Source: Rhodospirillaceae bacterium
Lineage (GTDB): Bacteria; Pseudomonadota; Alphaproteobacteria; Thalassobaculales; Thalassobaculaceae
Length of the DNA: 5,438 nucleotides
NCBI GenBank assembly: GCA_002701455.1
Contig: NZVJ01000031.1
Coordinates: forward strand, 23,919-29,356
Direction: 5' to 3'
Shown here: piece by piece, positions 1-5,438 of the stretch
Layout: every line of letters starts with the position of its first letter
Position numbering within the stretch: position 1 is the first letter of the stretch
Translations under genes and position numbers: made by a program
The notes under the pieces: generated by a model
Told to the model about the DNA's origin: nothing
Databases searched by the model: none
What the model saw: only the letters and a program-made list of their open reading frames with translations

Positions 1-297
1 CAGGCAAGAAAAAATGATGAATTGGCGGCGTACTGCCGAGTGCTTCCTGCGGGCTCTCAATATGAAGAAGTTTCTATAGGCCGTGTGATGGTTTCAAAAA
101 AATTTAGAAACCACGGCCTAGGAAGGAGGCTCATGGAGGAGGCACATGATTGGTGTGAGTCGAATTATAAATCCTCTCGTATCAGATTAAACGCACAATA
201 TTACCTTGAAAGCTTTTATCATAGCCTTCAATATATATCGATTTCTCCTCCTTATGATGATGAGGGGGTATTGCATATCGAGATGTACAGAGAATGA
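1..297 (+). CDS. elaA: ElaA-family GNAT N-acetyltransferase, 5' end missing
   Basis: The reading frame is open from the first base, so the N-terminus lies outside the window; 98 residues remain, against about 150 in E. coli ElaA. The visible part begins with a Lys-Asn-Asp-Glu-Leu-x-Ala-Tyr-x-Arg stretch very like the ElaA strand that precedes the acetyl-CoA site. Next come Ile-Gly-Arg-Val-x-Val-Ser and the pyrophosphate-binding loop Arg-Asn-His-Gly-Leu-Gly-Arg (visible residues 36-42, bases 106-126), the motif A signature of GNAT enzymes. The end carries an aromatic-rich Phe-Tyr-x-Ser-Leu-Gln-Tyr turn and the ElaA-type finish (Gly-Val-Leu-His-Ile-Glu-Met). GNAT enzymes move an acetyl group from acetyl-CoA to an amine; the substrate of ElaA is not firmly known. 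It is followed after 42 bases by the reductase gene on the same strand and is probably co-transcribed with it. The family call is secure; the missing N-terminal third cannot be judged. Confidence 0.85.
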   Translation, partial: QARKNDELAAYCRVLPAGSQYEEVSIGRVMVSKKFRNHGLGRRLMEEAHDWCESNYKSSRIRLNAQYYLESFYHSLQYISISPPYDDEGVLHIEMYRE

Positions 298-328
298 ATC
301 TCGTATAGGAAGATTGTGGCAGATTTTT

Positions 329-333
329 AGGAG
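329..333 (+). promoter_or_regulatory. Ribosome binding site of the reductase gene
   Basis: AGGAG lies six bases before the ATG at 340. This is a good Shine-Dalgarno match at normal spacing and it settles the start, since translation from this ATG gives the Rossmann strand at the expected distance from the N-terminus. No convincing promoter is visible in the 42 bases after the acetyltransferase stop, which favours one transcript for both genes. Confidence 0.75.
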
Positions 334-339
334 ATATCT

Positions 340-1320
340 ATGCGGTTTTGTGTGGTTGGGGCAGGAGCGATGGGAGGTGTTTATGGTTTGAGCCTTATAG
401 ATGCCGGTTACGAAGTGGATTTTTTAGATGTTAATTTAGATCATATTAAATCTGTAAAGAAAGACGGCTTTAGAATATCAGGCATTGGAGGTCAACGGGT
501 TCAAAAAGTAAACATCAGCGCTCACGAAAATGATTTCGTCAATAGCGCCGATGTCGTTTTATTCCAAGCGCACACGACAGGGACAAAATCAGCTGCTAGT
601 TCTGTCGCGACAGTGCTTAAGCCTGATGGATGGGTAATTACTCTTCAAAATGGTATTGGTAATATAGAGGCTTTGTCTGCGGTTCTTGGAGAGGAGAGGG
701 TAGTCGGTGGTATAAGTTATCATAGCGCGGCGTTAGAGGATTTAGGGCATGTCAGTCATACAAATGATGGTACCACGTTCATAGGAGAATTAAATGGAGC
801 TATATCAAAAAGGGTGAAAGATCTAGCAGAAGCATTTAAAAAGGCATCATTAAGCCCCGAAATAACAGCCGATATACTAGGCGTTATCTGGGGGAAGTTC
901 GTTGTCAATTGTGGTATCAACCCGTTATGCGCTGTGACAGGCCTCCGTTCAGGGGAAATTGCGCGAAATATTGCTGCTGCCGAAATGCAAACCAAAATTC
1001 TTGAAGAGATTATGGCTGTGGTAGAAGCAAAAGGTATTAAGTTGCCCAACAACGATATGATCACTTACGTCAAACGCTTAACACGAGCCCGATATAATAA
1101 ACCTTCTATGCAACAGCATATAGAGGCAGGGCGTTTGACAGAGATTGACGCGCTAAATGGAGCTTTAGTATCGGAAGCAAAATCACTAAATATAAGCGTT
1201 CCCTTCAACGAAGCTTTAGTGAATTTGGTTAAAGCCAGAGAGTTTGCGATGCAGCAAGCGTTTATGGATCCAAAAGTAGATTATGAGGAATTAGAAAGAC
1301 TTGCTCTTGAAGAAAAATAA
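340..1320 (+). CDS. Ketopantoate reductase (PanE/ApbA)-family dehydrogenase
   Basis: A 326-residue cytoplasmic oxidoreductase, slightly longer than E. coli PanE (303). The N-terminal Rossmann domain starts with Gly-Ala-Gly-Ala-Met-Gly (residues 7-12). The family's Gln-Asn-Gly motif is at 103-105, with Asn104 matching E. coli Asn98. The C-terminal helical domain keeps the catalytic lysine (Lys186, E. coli Lys176), the substrate asparagines (Asn190 and Asn194, E. coli Asn180 and Asn184), Ser256 (E. coli Ser244) and Glu268 (E. coli Glu256). PanE reduces 2-dehydropantoate to pantoate with NADPH for coenzyme A synthesis. Two features argue for caution. Asp30 ends the second Rossmann strand, with no nearby arginine for the NADP phosphate, which suggests NADH use. 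His260 stands where PanE has Asp248. Relatives in this family include NAD-dependent D-2-hydroxyacid dehydrogenases of the D-mandelate type. The fold and 2-oxoacid/2-hydroxyacid chemistry are secure; pantoate synthesis is only one option, so no gene symbol is given. Its end converges on parE. Confidence 0.88.
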   Translation: MRFCVVGAGAMGGVYGLSLIDAGYEVDFLDVNLDHIKSVKKDGFRISGIGGQRVQKVNISAHENDFVNSADVVLFQAHTTGTKSAASSVATVLKPDGWVITLQNGIGNIEALSAVLGEERVVGGISYHSAALEDLGHVSHTNDGTTFIGELNGAISKRVKDLAEAFKKASLSPEITADILGVIWGKFVVNCGINPLCAVTGLRSGEIARNIAAAEMQTKILEEIMAVVEAKGIKLPNNDMITYVKRLTRARYNKPSMQQHIEAGRLTEIDALNGALVSEAKSLNISVPFNEALVNLVKAREFAMQQAFMDPKVDYEELERLALEEK

Positions 1321-1342
1321 AGAAATTATTGAAATAATGCGA

Positions 1343-3352
1343 TCAGACGTCAAGCGAAGTAACAAACCTCGCATTTTCCTGTAGATATGAGAATCTAAGT
1401 TCTGGTTTTTTTCCCATTAAGGTCTCAACGGTTCTATCAACATCGGCACGGCTTTTTGGGTTAGTGTTTATTGATTGAGCTTCTACAGCATGTGAACTTG
1501 GTATCGTTATTTTTAATAGATTTCTTTTCTCTGGACACATTGTTGTTTCCTTCAATTGAGAGGCCGGCATTTCTCCAAGTCCTTTAAATCGACTTATTTC
1601 AATTTTCGTTTTTGAAGATAGCTGATTACTAATAATTTCTTCTTTATGGACTTCATCTTTCGCATAGTATGTAATCCCCCCTTGTGTAATCCTAAACAGC
1701 GGGGGCATAGCTAAAAAGAGATGCCCATTTTCTATAAGCTGAGGGGTCTGCCGATAAAAAAACGTCATCAAAAGAGAGGCTATATGTGCACCGTCCACGT
1801 CAGCATCGGTCATGATGATTATTTTCTCGTACCTCAGTGAAGACTCGCTATATTCATCACCAGTTCCACAACCGATTGCTTGGATTAAATCAGTTAATTC
1901 TTGATTAGCACGAAGCTTATCGGCCGACGCACTTGCAACATTGAGTATTTTTCCACGAAGAGGAAGTATAGCCTGAGTTTTTCGATCTCTTGCTTGTTTG
2001 GCTGACCCGCCCGCTGAGTCACCCTCGACGATAAAAAGCTCTGTGCCGCTTGCGTCTCCAAGGCTGCAATCGGTCAATTTTCCAGGAAGGCGTAATCTGC
2101 GAGTAGCCGATTTTCGGCTAACTTCTTTCTGTTGGCGTTTACGCAGCCTTTCCTCTGCCTTCTCTATGAAGCGTTCTATTAGCTGTTTACCTAATTCAGG
2201 AGAACCAGATAGCCAATGATCCAAGTGATCTTTAATAGCCTGTTCCACCAGTTTATTTGCATGTGTGCTTACAAGGCGTTCTTTCGTCTGACCTTGAAAT
2301 TGAGGGTCCCTAATGAAGATTGATAAAGCTATACAGCAACCCGCCATTATATCTTCTGTTGTAATTTGCGAGATTCGTTTTGTCATACCCGATAGATCAG
2401 AATATGTTCTAACTCCCTTTAAAAGAGCAGATTTTAGTCCAGCCTCGTGGGTTCCACCCTGTGGGGTTGGGATTGTATTGCAATAGGAATTCAAAAAGCC
2501 GTCATCATTGTCATCTGGCCAAGCGAGAGCCCATTCGATCCTTTCTTTTCCGGTCTCTTTTTCATTAGAAAATACAGTATTGCCCATAATTTTCCTGTTG
2601 TTTAACTCACTTTTTAAATAATCGGTTAATCCGTTTGGATAGTGAATTATTTCGGTATCTGGAGTGGCAGTATCGTTCGTGACTAGCTCTGTATCGCACG
2701 ACCATCTTATCTCCACGCCTTTGAATAAATATGCTTTAGATTTGGCCATTTTATATAAGGCAGACGGCTTAAATTGAGCGGTTTTACCAAAAATCTCTGG
2801 GTCGGGATGGAAGCTAACTTTAGTGCCGCGCTTATTTCTTACTGGGCCCTCGTCAACAAGGTTAGTGGAAGCGGAGCCTTGTTGATATTGTTGGGAAAAT
2901 AATCTTTGATCCCTGGCTACCTCTACAGACAATACATCAGACAGTGCATTAACAACAGAAATCCCAACCCCGTGTAACCCCCCCGAGGTACTGTACACCT
3001 CGTCTGAAAATTTACCACCTGCGTGGAGAGTTGTTAGGATAACCTCCAAGGCAGACTTGTCCTTGTATTTTGGGTGTGGGTCTACGGGGATACCTCTTCC
3101 ATTATCGGTTATTGTGACAGTCATACTCTTAGCTAGATGTATTTCAATACGATTTGCGTATCCTGCTACTGCTTCATCCATTGAGTTATCTAATACTTCA
3201 GCAACTAAATGGTGCATCGCCTGCGGGTCCGTCCCTCCTATGTACATTCCAGGGCGTCGCCGGACTGGTTCCAGTCCCTCTAGAACTTCAATATCTTTAG
3301 CTGAATATTCTTTATCTTTAGACTTCGGTATAGACTGGAATAAGTCATTCAT
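1343..3352 (-). CDS. parE: DNA topoisomerase IV subunit B (ParE)
   Basis: A 669-residue type IIA topoisomerase ATPase subunit, which works with ParC to unlink daughter chromosomes using ATP. Domains in order: GHKL ATPase (about 15-230) with the catalytic Glu52 and Mg-binding Asn56, Asp-Asn-Gly-Arg-Gly at 83-87, and the Gly-Gly-Leu-His-Gly-Val-Gly lid at 124-130; transducer (about 235-410) with the Gln-Thr-Lys loop (Lys357); TOPRIM (about 435-550) with Glu-Gly-Asp-Ser-Ala-Gly-Gly at 443-449, Pro-Leu-Arg-Gly-Lys at 464-468 and the metal aspartates 516, 518 and 520; then Arg-Phe-Lys-Gly-Leu-Gly-Glu-Met at 588-595. ParE rather than GyrB is indicated by Gln-Ala-Arg-Asp-Arg after the TOPRIM glutamate motif, Arg466 where E. 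coli GyrB has Lys447, the short length and the C-terminal end typical of alphaproteobacterial ParE. All catalytic residues are present. The ATG is kept because the next residues match family N-termini, although the Shine-Dalgarno is weak. parC is not in the window. Confidence 0.95.
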   Translation of the reverse strand: MNDLFQSIPKSKDKEYSAKDIEVLEGLEPVRRRPGMYIGGTDPQAMHHLVAEVLDNSMDEAVAGYANRIEIHLAKSMTVTITDNGRGIPVDPHPKYKDKSALEVILTTLHAGGKFSDEVYSTSGGLHGVGISVVNALSDVLSVEVARDQRLFSQQYQQGSASTNLVDEGPVRNKRGTKVSFHPDPEIFGKTAQFKPSALYKMAKSKAYLFKGVEIRWSCDTELVTNDTATPDTEIIHYPNGLTDYLKSELNNRKIMGNTVFSNEKETGKERIEWALAWPDDNDDGFLNSYCNTIPTPQGGTHEAGLKSALLKGVRTYSDLSGMTKRISQITTEDIMAGCCIALSIFIRDPQFQGQTKERLVSTHANKLVEQAIKDHLDHWLSGSPELGKQLIERFIEKAEERLRKRQQKEVSRKSATRRLRLPGKLTDCSLGDASGTELFIVEGDSAGGSAKQARDRKTQAILPLRGKILNVASASADKLRANQELTDLIQAIGCGTGDEYSESSLRYEKIIIMTDADVDGAHIASLLMTFFYRQTPQLIENGHLFLAMPPLFRITQGGITYYAKDEVHKEEIISNQLSSKTKIEISRFKGLGEMPASQLKETTMCPEKRNLLKITIPSSHAVEAQSINTNPKSRADVDRTVETLMGKKPELRFSYLQENARFVTSLDV

Positions 3353-3387
3353 AAATTATTTATCCAACGTATTTTATCGTATGATGG

Positions 3388-3415
3388 ACTATACTCAATA
3401 AAGTATATCTGTCAC
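3388..3415 (-). promoter_or_regulatory. Candidate parE promoter
   Basis: On the minus strand, GTGACA (3415-3410) and TATAGT (3393-3388) are 16 bases apart and resemble the -35 and -10 boxes of a housekeeping sigma factor, about 35 bases before the parE ATG. An overlapping alternative is TTGTAT (3428-3423) with TATACT (3407-3402), 15 bases apart. The DNA is AT-rich, so chance matches are expected; which one is used, if either, cannot be decided by reading. Confidence 0.4.
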
Positions 3416-3428
3416 TTGTAAAATACAA
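3416..3428. repeat. Perfect 5-3-5 inverted repeat between divergent genes
   Basis: TTGTA, three A bases, then TACAA form an exact inverted repeat roughly midway between the parE and PLP-enzyme starts. It overlaps the candidate -35 boxes on both strands, a position where a repressor or activator dimer could act on both genes. Five-base arms in AT-rich DNA arise often by chance, so an operator role is only a guess. Confidence 0.25.
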
Positions 3429-3445
3429 CATATTGTTATTATATA
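3416..3445 (+). promoter_or_regulatory. Candidate promoter of the PLP-enzyme gene
   Basis: TTGTAA (3416-3421) and TATATA (3440-3445) are 18 bases apart, in the right direction and about 60 bases before the ATG at 3506. The gene is divergent from parE and has no upstream partner on its strand in the window, so it needs a promoter in this gap. The box match is moderate and the local AT content is high. Confidence 0.35.
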
Positions 3446-3489
3446 AAGTTTTAGTCTTTTCTTACGACAGTTTAGTGCACCATCCAAGA

Positions 3490-3504
3490 AAAGGGTTGTT
3501 AGGA
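3490..3504 (+). promoter_or_regulatory. Possible ribosome binding site with two poor spacings
   Basis: Two purine-rich stretches precede the ATG at 3506: AAAGGG (3490-3495), ten bases away, and AGGA (3501-3504), one base away. The first is somewhat far and the second too close for normal pairing. An in-frame TAG at 3500-3502 rules out an earlier start, and no later start has a better site, so the ATG at 3506 stands. Confidence 0.4.
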
Positions 3505-3505
3505 A

Positions 3506-4642
3506 ATGAGAAAAGCTTTTTTGGTGGACGAAAATAGTGGAGAGAAGTACAGCCTGTCTGAACCTCGCTGGTGTTCAGACACAAAATCTCCTTTAAATTT
3601 TTCTGAAGTGAAGGGGATCACCCCAGACTTGATTAAATCTGCCGAAAAGTCAATTTGGCGTTATAAAAGTGCTTTTCCATGTAAAATACCAGAACCCGTC
3701 AGCTTGGGAGAGGGCTGCACACCACTTGTCCCCTTTTCTTTCAGAGAAAGAAGGGCTTTATTTAAATTAGAGTGGTTTTCGCCAACCGGCTCTTTCAAAG
3801 ACCGTGGCGCTTCCGTAATGATGTCTTTTTTAAAGCAGCAGAATATTAAAGAGGTGGTCGAAGATAGTTCAGGGAATGGGGGTGCCGCGATAGCTGCTTA
3901 TGGAGCAGCTGCAGGTATTTCTGTAAATATTGTAACCCCATCAAACGCGTCCGCACCCAAAATTTCACAAATAAAAGCCTACGGAGCCAAGGTGCATTTG
4001 GTTCCTGGCAGCAGAGAGGAAACTGAGCAAGCAGCTTTAGAAATGGCTAAAAGTGTTTTCTACGCTAGTCACAATTGGCATCCGTTTTTCCTTCAGGGAA
4101 CAAAGACGTTGGGCTATGAATTGTGGGAAGATCTGAATTTTAAGGCCCCGGATAATATTATAATTCCCACTGGTGCCGGAAGTAATGTTTTGGGATGTTA
4201 TATCGCATTCAAAGAATTACTAGCAGCAAAACAAATTACAAAGCTTCCTAAAATATTTGTTGTTCAGCCCAAAAATTGTTGTCCTATCGTTGCCTGCTTC
4301 CAGCATGGAATTCAAGCTTTAGATAATTTAAATTTCAGTAAAACCATAGCGGAGGGGACGGCAATCAAGAAACCAATTAGATTAGAAACAATATTGAACG
4401 TTTTAAAAACTACAAAGGGCGGGGCTGTTGAGGTTAGCGAAGAAGAGATTCTGGAGGGCACGCTTGAATTGTCACGTCATGGGTTCTTCGTAGAGCCTAC
4501 ATGTGCTAGCGCTGCTGTTGGGTTAGAAAAGCTTTGCACACGAAATTTAGTTGATCCGAACGATACCACTGTGGTTATTCTTACTGGAAGTGGCCTCAAA
4601 TCAAGTGATTTCTTTATCGAAAACGTGAAAAGTGAAGTTTGA
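3506..4642 (+). CDS. Threonine synthase-like PLP-dependent enzyme (fold type II)
   Basis: A 378-residue cytoplasmic enzyme of the tryptophan synthase beta/threonine synthase fold. Lys98 in Pro-Thr-Gly-Ser-Phe-Lys-Asp-Arg-Gly is the PLP Schiff-base lysine. Ser-Ser-Gly-Asn-Gly-Gly at 121-126 supplies Asn124 for the cofactor ring. Thr-Gly-Ala-Gly-Ser at 222-226 is the cofactor phosphate loop, and Thr-Gly-Ser-Gly-Leu-Lys-Ser at 360-366 closes the site near the pyridine nitrogen. The N-terminal 30 residues keep the outline of the threonine synthase zinc-ribbon-like segment (Tyr-x-Leu-x-Glu-Pro-Arg-Trp) but have only Cys23 of its cysteines. Threonine synthase makes threonine from O-phosphohomoserine; here the usual Glu-Gly-Gln-Lys-Thr motif reads Gln-Gly-Thr-Lys-Thr (197-201) and the usual Thr-Gly-His-Gly reads Thr-Gly-Ser-Gly. 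A different beta/gamma-elimination or replacement substrate is therefore possible. I recall similar proteobacterial proteins annotated only as threonine synthase or PLP-dependent enzyme. It is divergent from parE and convergent with glnA, so it is probably a single-gene transcript. The fold is certain; the reaction is not. Confidence 0.9.
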   Translation: MRKAFLVDENSGEKYSLSEPRWCSDTKSPLNFSEVKGITPDLIKSAEKSIWRYKSAFPCKIPEPVSLGEGCTPLVPFSFRERRALFKLEWFSPTGSFKDRGASVMMSFLKQQNIKEVVEDSSGNGGAAIAAYGAAAGISVNIVTPSNASAPKISQIKAYGAKVHLVPGSREETEQAALEMAKSVFYASHNWHPFFLQGTKTLGYELWEDLNFKAPDNIIIPTGAGSNVLGCYIAFKELLAAKQITKLPKIFVVQPKNCCPIVACFQHGIQALDNLNFSKTIAEGTAIKKPIRLETILNVLKTTKGGAVEVSEEEILEGTLELSRHGFFVEPTCASAAVGLEKLCTRNLVDPNDTTVVILTGSGLKSSDFFIENVKSEV

Positions 4643-4659
4643 TAGCACTAGACATAGAA

Positions 4660-4681
4660 TGCCTAAGATATGTCTTAGGCA
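4660..4681. terminator. Hairpin between convergent genes, likely bidirectional terminator
   Basis: A perfect 9-bp stem, TGCCTAAGA (4660-4668) pairing with TCTTAGGCA (4673-4681), has a four-base TATG loop. It lies 17 bases after the PLP-enzyme stop and 28 bases after the glnA stop. Neither strand has a clear run of T after the stem (CCCTTAAAA on plus, TTCTATG on minus), so intrinsic termination may be weak. It could instead protect 3' ends or mark Rho-dependent ends. Confidence 0.6.
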
Positions 4682-4709
4682 CCCTTAAAACGTCGCTCTC
4701 TTTATTGTT

Positions 4710-5438
4710 CTACACGGAGTAGTACATTTGGAATTCTATTGGGTGAGGTGTCTGTTCAAAAGCTAGAACCTCTTCCATTTTCAACTCGATATATGCATCG
4801 ATTTGATCATCGTCAAATACCCCTCCTTCTGTAAGAAATGCCCGATCAGTATCAAGAGCCGCTAGAGCTTCCCTTAGTGATCCGCAGACTGTGGGTATAT
4901 CCTTTAATTCCTCTGGTGGCAGTTCGTACAAGTCTTTGTCCATGGGATCTCCAGGATGTATCTTATTCTTTATTCCATCTAGACCTGCCATTAGCATAGC
5001 AGAAAAAGCTAAATACGGGTTGCTTGCTGCATCAGGAAAGCGCACCTCTACACGTTTTCCTTTCGGATTGCTTACGAACGGAATACGACAAGAAGCTGAT
5101 CTGTTTCTGGATGAATATGCCAAAAGAACAGGCGCTTCAAAACCAGGAACTAATCTCTTATAGCTATTAGTTATTGAGTTACTAAAAGCGTTTATAGCCC
5201 TTGCATGTTTGATTATACCGCCAATGTAGTGGAGGCAAGTTTCTGATAAATCGGCGTATTCAGAGCCAGCAAACATAGGCTCGCTGCCTTTCCAAATTGA
5301 CTGGTGAACATGCATCCCGGACCCGTTATCCCCTGCAACAGGTTTCGGCATAAATGTTGCCGTTTTACCATACGAGGCCGCCACTTGATGAACAACGTAT
5401 TTATATTTCTGAAGGTTGTCAGCTGTTGCTATGAGCGT
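4710..5438 (-). CDS. glnA: Glutamine synthetase type I, C-terminal half (5' end missing)
   Basis: The frame stays open to the right edge; 242 residues are visible, matching about residues 227-468 of Salmonella GlnA without gaps from the catalytic flap to the C-terminus. GlnA joins ammonia to glutamate with ATP as a dodecamer. Visible motifs in order: Asn-Gly-Ser-Gly-Met-His-Val-His (ATP and metal site, His269 and His271 in Salmonella), Arg-Leu-Val-Pro-Gly-Phe-Glu-Ala-Pro with catalytic Glu327, Arg-Asn-Arg-Ser-Ala-Ser with Arg339, Arg344, and Arg359 in Val-Arg-Phe-Pro-Asp. The tyrosine in Asp-Leu-Tyr-Glu-Leu-Pro-Pro-Glu-Glu (codon 4926-4928) aligns exactly with Tyr397, the adenylylation site, so this is the GSI-beta form switched off by GlnE when nitrogen is plentiful. 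The GTG at 5384 is an internal valine, not the start, because GlnA-like sequence (Lys-Tyr-Val-Val-His) continues upstream of it. Alphaproteobacterial glnA usually follows glnB, which would lie beyond the right edge. Confidence 0.96.
   Translation of the reverse strand, partial: TLIATADNLQKYKYVVHQVAASYGKTATFMPKPVAGDNGSGMHVHQSIWKGSEPMFAGSEYADLSETCLHYIGGIIKHARAINAFSNSITNSYKRLVPGFEAPVLLAYSSRNRSASCRIPFVSNPKGKRVEVRFPDAASNPYLAFSAMLMAGLDGIKNKIHPGDPMDKDLYELPPEELKDIPTVCGSLREALAALDTDRAFLTEGGVFDDDQIDAYIELKMEEVLAFEQTPHPIEFQMYYSV

Noticed and set aside
121..190. Strong Shine-Dalgarno-like runs (AAGGAGG, GGAGGAGG) followed by ATGs at 133 and 146
   Set aside because: The first encodes the conserved Gly-Arg-Arg-Leu-Met-Glu-Glu of the acetyltransferase and an internal start would lose the acetyl-CoA loop; the second opens a frame of only about 14 codons.
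206..391. A 61-codon plus-strand frame bridging the acetyltransferase end and the reductase start
   Set aside because: It overlaps both real genes in another frame, has no family-like sequence, and would conflict with the good ribosome site and start at 340.
756..1064. A 102-codon minus-strand frame inside the reductase gene
   Set aside because: It is antisense to a conserved domain and shows no recognisable motif; it is best explained as a shadow of the coding strand.
1325..1338. ATTAT/ATAAT stem in the reductase-parE gap as a terminator
   Set aside because: Only five A-T pairs, no T-run; too unstable to call a terminator.
1343..3352. GyrB instead of ParE
   Set aside because: The length, the Gln-Ala-Arg-Asp-Arg stretch after the TOPRIM glutamate motif, Arg466 and the C-terminus all fit ParE better than GyrB.
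3057..3401. A 114-codon plus-strand frame over the parE 5' end
   Set aside because: Antisense to the conserved ATPase domain, with no family signature; the composition is that of a mirrored coding frame.
4891..5163. A 90-codon plus-strand frame inside glnA
   Set aside because: It lies opposite the adenylylation-site and arginine motifs of glutamine synthetase and has no motif of its own.
1..5438. A defence, mobile or biosynthetic system
   Set aside because: All five genes are recognisable metabolic or housekeeping families with chromosomal spacing; I see no transposase, integrase, toxin, nuclease, direct-repeat array or attachment-site structure.

Overview
The window looks like ordinary chromosomal DNA from an AT-rich alphaproteobacterium. 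The lineage call rests on the ParE protein: its N-terminal start pattern, a length of 669 residues and a C-terminal end in Leu-Asp-Val resemble alphaproteobacterial topoisomerase IV. The glutamine synthetase C-terminus (ending Met-Tyr-Tyr-Ser-Val) also fits. The genus cannot be told from the sequence alone. Five protein-coding genes fill nearly all of the window. I see no rRNA, tRNA, CRISPR array, insertion sequence or phage gene.

Layout from left to right: (1) the C-terminal two thirds of an ElaA-type GNAT acetyltransferase, cut by the left edge (+). (2) After 42 bases, a ketopantoate reductase-family dehydrogenase (+), probably on the same transcript. (3) Convergent to it, with only 22 bases between stop codons, parE for topoisomerase IV subunit B (-). 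(4) A 153-base divergent intergenic region with possible back-to-back promoters around a small perfect inverted repeat. (5) A threonine synthase-like PLP enzyme (+). (6) A 67-base convergent gap with a strong 9-bp hairpin. (7) The C-terminal half of type I glutamine synthetase glnA (-), running off the right edge.

The genes do not form one pathway. parE is a housekeeping decatenation gene, glnA is central nitrogen assimilation, and the two middle metabolic enzymes belong to families with broad substrate range. Strand changes isolate most of them from each other.

I did not find a convincing undescribed system. The points most worth a second look are residue-level: the reductase has an acidic residue where NADP-specific relatives have a basic one, and a histidine at a usually acidic active-site position. 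The threonine synthase-like protein has lost most cysteines of the N-terminal zinc-ribbon-like region and differs at two motifs typical of threonine synthase. Both may therefore act on substrates other than the ones automatic annotation would give.
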